Of a DNA stretch of 26,658 nt, positions 23,744 through 26,658 are shown in pieces. The position numbers and the translations under genes were made by a program. The notes under the pieces are model-generated. The model was given only the letters and a program-made list of their open reading frames with translations, did not search any database and had not been told where the DNA came from. Each line of letters starts with the position of its first letter. Position 1 is the first letter of the stretch. Source of the DNA: CAZWSE01 sp964636575 (GTDB taxonomy: Bacteria > Pseudomonadota > Alphaproteobacteria > Rhodobacterales > Rhodobacteraceae); contig CAZWSE010000048.1 of assembly GCA_964636575.1 (NCBI GenBank), positions 1-26,658 of the forward strand, read 5' to 3'.

Positions 23744-23775
23744 TGTATTCCTAGAATGACGACGACGTTAGTCAT
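23728..23775 (-). CDS. Leader peptide of the ilvBN attenuator (15 residues)
   Basis: An ORF of 15 codons plus stop reads MTNVVVILGIQRMGR: Val at 4-6, Ile at 7, Leu at 8 and Ile at 10, i.e. six branched-chain residues within seven codons. A purine-rich AAAGGG lies about five to ten bases before ATG 23775. It sits between a good promoter and an intrinsic terminator, directly upstream of ilvBN, the classical layout of amino-acid attenuators in which ribosome stalling at scarce charged tRNAs favours antitermination. Its job is the act of translation, not the peptide. The codons and structures are read from the sequence; the mechanism is inferred from known ilv/leu attenuators in Proteobacteria. 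Confidence 0.88.
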   Translation of the reverse strand: MTNVVVILGIQRMGR

Positions 23776-23801
23776 GACATGCCCTTTGCTTGCGTTGCCT
23801 G

Positions 23802-23830
23802 ACACTATGGTTGCTGGCTGGGGTCGTCAA
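23802..23830 (-). promoter_or_regulatory. Promoter of the ilv leader
   Basis: On the minus strand TTGACG (-35, plus positions 23825-23830) is followed after exactly 17 bases by TAGTGT (-10, 23802-23807). Transcription would begin near 23795, about 20 bases before the leader-peptide ATG. Confidence 0.7.
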
Positions 23831-23898
23831 GCGTGGAAGCCGGAAAATGTGTCGCCAAGTAGGGGTTTTGCGACATAAAATTACAAAATCAGTACAGA

Positions 23899-23916
23899 TT
23901 TCGGAGATTGCCGAAA
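23899..23916 (-). terminator. Possible weak terminator after the response-regulator gene
   Basis: TTTCGG (23899-23904) and CCGAAA (23911-23916) form a perfect 6-bp hairpin about 50 bases past the response-regulator stop. U-rich bases follow only loosely on the minus strand, so terminator function is uncertain. Confidence 0.3.
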
Positions 23917-23967
23917 CGAACCAGTGATTCTCGCTGCGTCGCCGCGTGATTTTCGCAGGCACTCACG

Positions 23968-24621
23968 TTAAAATTCAACGCCTGTTCCCTGCAACATTCC
24001 GTGCTCAAGCGCATAGCGTGTTAGGCCAGCAGTCGAGCTAATACCCAACTTGCGTTTGATGTTCTTGCGGTGCGTTTCAACAGTGCGCACTGAAATATCC
24101 AGATCACCGGCAACTTGCTTGTTTGATTTGCCTTGCGCCAGTTGCAACAGGATCGTCTGTTCACGGCCTGTCAACGCTTCTCGCGGGTCGCCTGCTTTGG
24201 GCGTCATAGAAACTTGCGCCCCTGTGCACAGGTAAGTTTCACCTTTCATGACCGTATCAATTGCCAGTTTGATTTCATCCGTTGGCACGTCTTTCAGCAC
24301 ATACCCCATGGCACCGTGGCTGAGCGCGGATGATATGTACTCAGGGCTGTCATGCATCGACAAGATTAAAACGCGCGTTCCGGGCCGCGTTTCCAGAACC
24401 ACTTCAGTTGCGGTCAGCCCGCCCATTTCAGGCATGTTTAAGTCCATCAAGATCACATCGGGATCAAGCGTTTCAAGCGCATCAACCAGTTCTTTCCCGT
24501 TGGACAGTGTGCCCACAACGTTGAGATCAGCATAGCTTTCCAAAATCGACTGAATGCCTTCGGCGACCATCGGATGATCGTCAACAATGACGACTTTGGT
24601 TCGGGTCATCTCTGTGATCAT
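23968..24621 (-). CDS. LuxR/NarL-type response regulator
   Basis: A 217-residue two-component output protein. The receiver domain has VIVDDHPMVAEG (acidic pocket), phospho-acceptor D60 in VILMDLNMPEMGG, a signalling serine in ILSMHDSPE, and the conserved lysine in VLKDVPTDE. The C-terminal LuxR-type helix-turn-helix includes LTGREQTILLQLAQGKSNKQVAGDLDISVRTVETHRKNIKRKLG. Phosphorylated members bind promoter DNA as dimers. ATG at 24621 overlaps the kinase stop codon as ATGA, which indicates coupled expression; an in-frame ATG at 24609 is an alternative. The divergent TRAP gene is a plausible but unproven target. Confidence 0.95.
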   Translation of the reverse strand: MITEMTRTKVVIVDDHPMVAEGIQSILESYADLNVVGTLSNGKELVDALETLDPDVILMDLNMPEMGGLTATEVVLETRPGTRVLILSMHDSPEYISSALSHGAMGYVLKDVPTDEIKLAIDTVMKGETYLCTGAQVSMTPKAGDPREALTGREQTILLQLAQGKSNKQVAGDLDISVRTVETHRKNIKRKLGISSTAGLTRYALEHGMLQGTGVEF

Positions 24622-26051
24622 GCCTCTTCCTTTGTGCGTTGTGTTTGTTCTTGGGTGTCGGGAGACAGCAAGTGACTTAACGGAACAACGGCCTCGATAA
24701 CCGTACCCCGTCGTTTGGCACGTTTGTTTGCTACTCCGATTTTGAGCGAGCCTTCCAGCTGGTCTACCCGTTCTTGAATGTTGCGCAGACCAAGTCCGTT
24801 GCTTGGCGTGGTTGGGTCAATCCCGTAACCGTTGTCTTCGATGCGCAAAGTGGCACCGCGATTGTGACCGTGCAGACTGATGTTGATCTTGTTCGCGCCA
24901 GAGTGGCGTTCGATATTGGTAAGTGCTTCTTGTGCGATCCGGTAGAGTGCGATCTTGGCTTCGGGATCCAGGCGGTTGCGGAACACTACTGTGGAGAACT
25001 GCGTCTCAATGCCAGTGCGTTCTTGAAAGTCGGTGGTGAGGGCGGTCAGTGCAGGCCCAAGCCCGAGATCATCGAGAAGGGCAGGGCGCAGGTCTCTCGA
25101 TATGCGTCGTACTTCGTGGATTGCACCTGCGAGGTTTTCGATACCTTTATCCAAAGGCTCACCTGCCGATGGGTCGTCGCGTTGCAGTTTGCGCTTGGTC
25201 GTATCAAGGGCGTAACGCACCCCAACGAGAATTTGGCTGATCCCGTCATGCAATTCGCGCGCCACCCGCCCGCGTTCTTCTTCTTGCGCGTCAAAAACTC
25301 GCTGCGTCAGTTTCTTCAGTTTTGCGTCAGCAAGCCGTCTTTCGCGGATGTTTGTCAGCATCCCTGTAGAAAACACGAGGATCAGCGCGGCCAAAGTAAT
25401 CGCTCCGATATATTGAAACGTGCGCTGCACACGGTCTTCGACTTCTGCGCGCGCAGTTGCGACAGTGGCAAGGACGTCATCAATGTAAACACCTGTCCCA
25501 ACTGCCCACCGCCAGCTTTGAAAGCCCGTCACATAGGCGACCATCTGGGCTTCTTCGCCAGTTGAGGGTTTGGGCCATAGAAAGCTGTGATAGCCGGACC
25601 CGCCGCGGGCCAGTCGGATTAATTCATCCACGACTGGGGTGCCTTCGCTGTCGGTTTGGCCGCTCCAATTGAGATTGATCCGTTCGGTTTGTCGTGGACT
25701 TACAAGGTTCACACCGTCGTAGTCATAGACAAAGAAGAAGCCGTCGGTTCCGTAGATCATGGCGGAAAGAATCTGTGTGACTTGGTCTTTGGCGTCCTGA
25801 TCGTTGGGTTGGGCGGAGCCGTATATATAGTAGAATCCGTTGCGGGCCTGTGTGACGTAGTTGCGAAGTTCGGCCTTCTTGGCCTCAATCAATTGCAATT
25901 CCAGAGCGGCGATTTCGCGTTCGGCTAGAGCACGCGATTGCACCGCAACCAAGGCAGCAATAGCGGCAACTGCCAATACCAAGGGTATGGCGGCGAGCAG
26001 AGCCAATTTTTGCCCGTAATTGAATCGAAACAGCGAACTGAACCAGGTCAT
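24618..26051 (-). CDS. Cache-domain sensor histidine kinase (HisKA_3 type)
   Basis: A 477-residue membrane sensor kinase, partner of the response regulator it overlaps. A membrane helix (about 13-38) leads to a periplasmic Cache-like domain (about 40-205: FYYIYGSAQ, GFFFVYDYDGVNLVSP, FQSWRWAVGTGVYIDDV), then a second helix (about 213-235). The HisKA_3 dimerisation region carries the phospho-histidine H268 in RELHDGISQILVG, and the HATPase domain has IAQEALTNIERHSGA, DNGYGI and GLGLRNIQERV. Cache domains of this kind often sense carboxylates or other small organics. The neighbouring TRAP binding protein suggests a transport-linked sensing system, which is an inference from position. Confidence 0.94.
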   Translation of the reverse strand: MTWFSSLFRFNYGQKLALLAAIPLVLAVAAIAALVAVQSRALAEREIAALELQLIEAKKAELRNYVTQARNGFYYIYGSAQPNDQDAKDQVTQILSAMIYGTDGFFFVYDYDGVNLVSPRQTERINLNWSGQTDSEGTPVVDELIRLARGGSGYHSFLWPKPSTGEEAQMVAYVTGFQSWRWAVGTGVYIDDVLATVATARAEVEDRVQRTFQYIGAITLAALILVFSTGMLTNIRERRLADAKLKKLTQRVFDAQEEERGRVARELHDGISQILVGVRYALDTTKRKLQRDDPSAGEPLDKGIENLAGAIHEVRRISRDLRPALLDDLGLGPALTALTTDFQERTGIETQFSTVVFRNRLDPEAKIALYRIAQEALTNIERHSGANKINISLHGHNRGATLRIEDNGYGIDPTTPSNGLGLRNIQERVDQLEGSLKIGVANKRAKRRGTVIEAVVPLSHLLSPDTQEQTQRTKEEA

Positions 26052-26145
26052 CGCTTACCGATAAGCCCGAATCAAACAAAAACCAATGCGTTCTGGGTCA
26101 ATTGGAAAGTAATTCGAAATGAACGTCAGAGGCTAATGTTCTCAC

Positions 26146-26179
26146 ATTGCACGAAAAACAGACGTGTTTGCCGTGCAAT
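26146..26179. promoter_or_regulatory. 34-bp interrupted dyad in the kinase/TRAP spacer
   Basis: ATTGCACG (26146-26153) and CGTGCAAT (26172-26179) are perfect inverted arms. Nested inside them, AAACA (26156-26160) and TGTTT (26165-26169) are also complementary around GACG. The dyad lies about 95 bp from the kinase start and 128 bp before the TRAP gene, an ideal position for a shared operator. It lacks a T-run and so is not a terminator. Confidence 0.5.
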
Positions 26180-26306
26180 TGGGCAAGGCTACGCAGTTAT
26201 AGGTATTTTCATTTGTGGGGGACTCGTTAACCTCGCGGCACTTGAACGGATCCGTGCGTCCAAAATTGTTGAGCGCACAAACACCTACTCTGGGAGGAAT
26301 TTCTTA

Positions 26307-26658
26307 ATGGATCGTCGCTCTTTTCTAAAAACATCCGCGCTTGGTGGCTCTGCTGCCGCAGCGAGCACACTGGCCGCTCCGGCTTATGCTCAAGGCAAGC
26401 GCACTTTGACTATGGTTCAGTCCTGGCCACGCGGTTTCGCGGTTCTGGATGACGCCGCCACATACCTGCAAGATATGGTTGGCGCCATGTCCGATGGCAC
26501 TTTGACCATCGACAAAAAAGCACCGGGCGAGCTGGTTGGCGCGTTTGAAGTGTTTGACGCTGTATCTTCCGGCCAAGCAGACATGTATCACTCTGCCGAT
26601 TATTACTTCATCGGTCAGCACCCTGGTTATGCGTATTTCACAGCCGTTCCATTCGGTG
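26307..26658 (+). CDS. TRAP transporter substrate-binding protein, DctP family (3' end cut by window edge)
   Basis: The first 117 residues of a periplasmic extracytoplasmic solute receptor for a TRAP transporter, which uses an ion gradient to import carboxylates or similar solutes. The N-terminus MDRRSFLKTSALGG contains a Tat-type twin-arginine motif (RRSFLK), followed by a hydrophobic Ala/Ser-rich stretch and the AYAQG cleavage region. The mature start KRTLTMVQSWPRGF and the segment SSGQADMYHSADYYFIGQHPGYAYFTAVPFG resemble the TakP/2-oxo-acid group of DctP-type receptors. ATG at 26307 has GGGAGGA (26292-26298) eight bases upstream. The membrane subunits, if present, would be beyond the right edge. 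The ligand is not determinable here. Confidence 0.92.
   Translation, partial: MDRRSFLKTSALGGSAAAASTLAAPAYAQGKRTLTMVQSWPRGFAVLDDAATYLQDMVGAMSDGTLTIDKKAPGELVGAFEVFDAVSSGQADMYHSADYYFIGQHPGYAYFTAVPFG

Noticed and set aside
24774..25565. 263-codon plus-strand open frame
   Set aside because: It is antisense to the histidine kinase and without motif support.

Overview
The window is ordinary, densely packed chromosome from an alphaproteobacterium, most likely a marine Roseobacter-clade member of the Rhodobacteraceae. This is inferred from the proteins: a 407-residue 5-aminolevulinate synthase of the Rhodobacter type with its PLP lysine at residue 248, an acetolactate synthase of alphaproteobacterial style, an uninterrupted prfB, a TRAP-transporter binding protein, and many housekeeping genes in moderate-GC DNA. 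No rRNA, tRNA, CRISPR array, insertion sequence or prophage gene was found.

Layout. 1-1900: a fluoroacetate/haloacetate dehalogenase-like hydrolase (cut by the left edge) diverges from a DMT-family transporter, with an 11-bp tandem repeat between them. 1899-3269: an M20 metallopeptidase, divergent from hemA. 3480-7228: hemA (tetrapyrrole entry), a RodZ-like membrane HTH protein and ispG (isoprenoid MEP pathway). 7231-9689 (minus): M48 peptidase with TPR repeats, ScsC-like periplasmic thiol-disulfide protein and a SnoaL-like protein, probably an envelope-quality-control operon. 9702-14798: aminotransferase, N-acetylmuramoyl-L-alanine amidase and penicillin-binding protein 1A. 14876-18416: prfB, an amidase interrupted by a 100-N assembly gap, and a DUF2189 membrane protein. 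18420-20685 (minus): XRE-type regulator, Rieske oxygenase and a translationally coupled 70-residue protein. 20916-21266: a small protein with a possible cold-shock-like N-terminus. 21270-23830 (minus): ilvBN behind a leader-peptide attenuator. 23968-26051 (minus): LuxR-type response regulator and Cache-domain histidine kinase, divergent from a TRAP substrate-binding protein cut by the right edge.

The best regulatory discovery is the ilvBN leader: promoter, a 15-codon leader peptide with six Val/Ile/Leu codons, an antiterminator pairing and a strong intrinsic terminator, all within about 160 bases and invisible to a length-filtered gene caller. Other signals are an operator-like dyad cluster before the Rieske operon, a perfect 14-bp palindrome before the XRE regulator, a 34-bp dyad before the TRAP gene, and an iteron-like 11-bp repeat. 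The 100-N run is flanked by identical 55-bp copies, which marks it as an assembly join and not biology. I saw no convincing wholly new multi-gene system. The Rieske/XRE/70-residue cluster and the dehalogenase/transporter pair are the least predictable parts.
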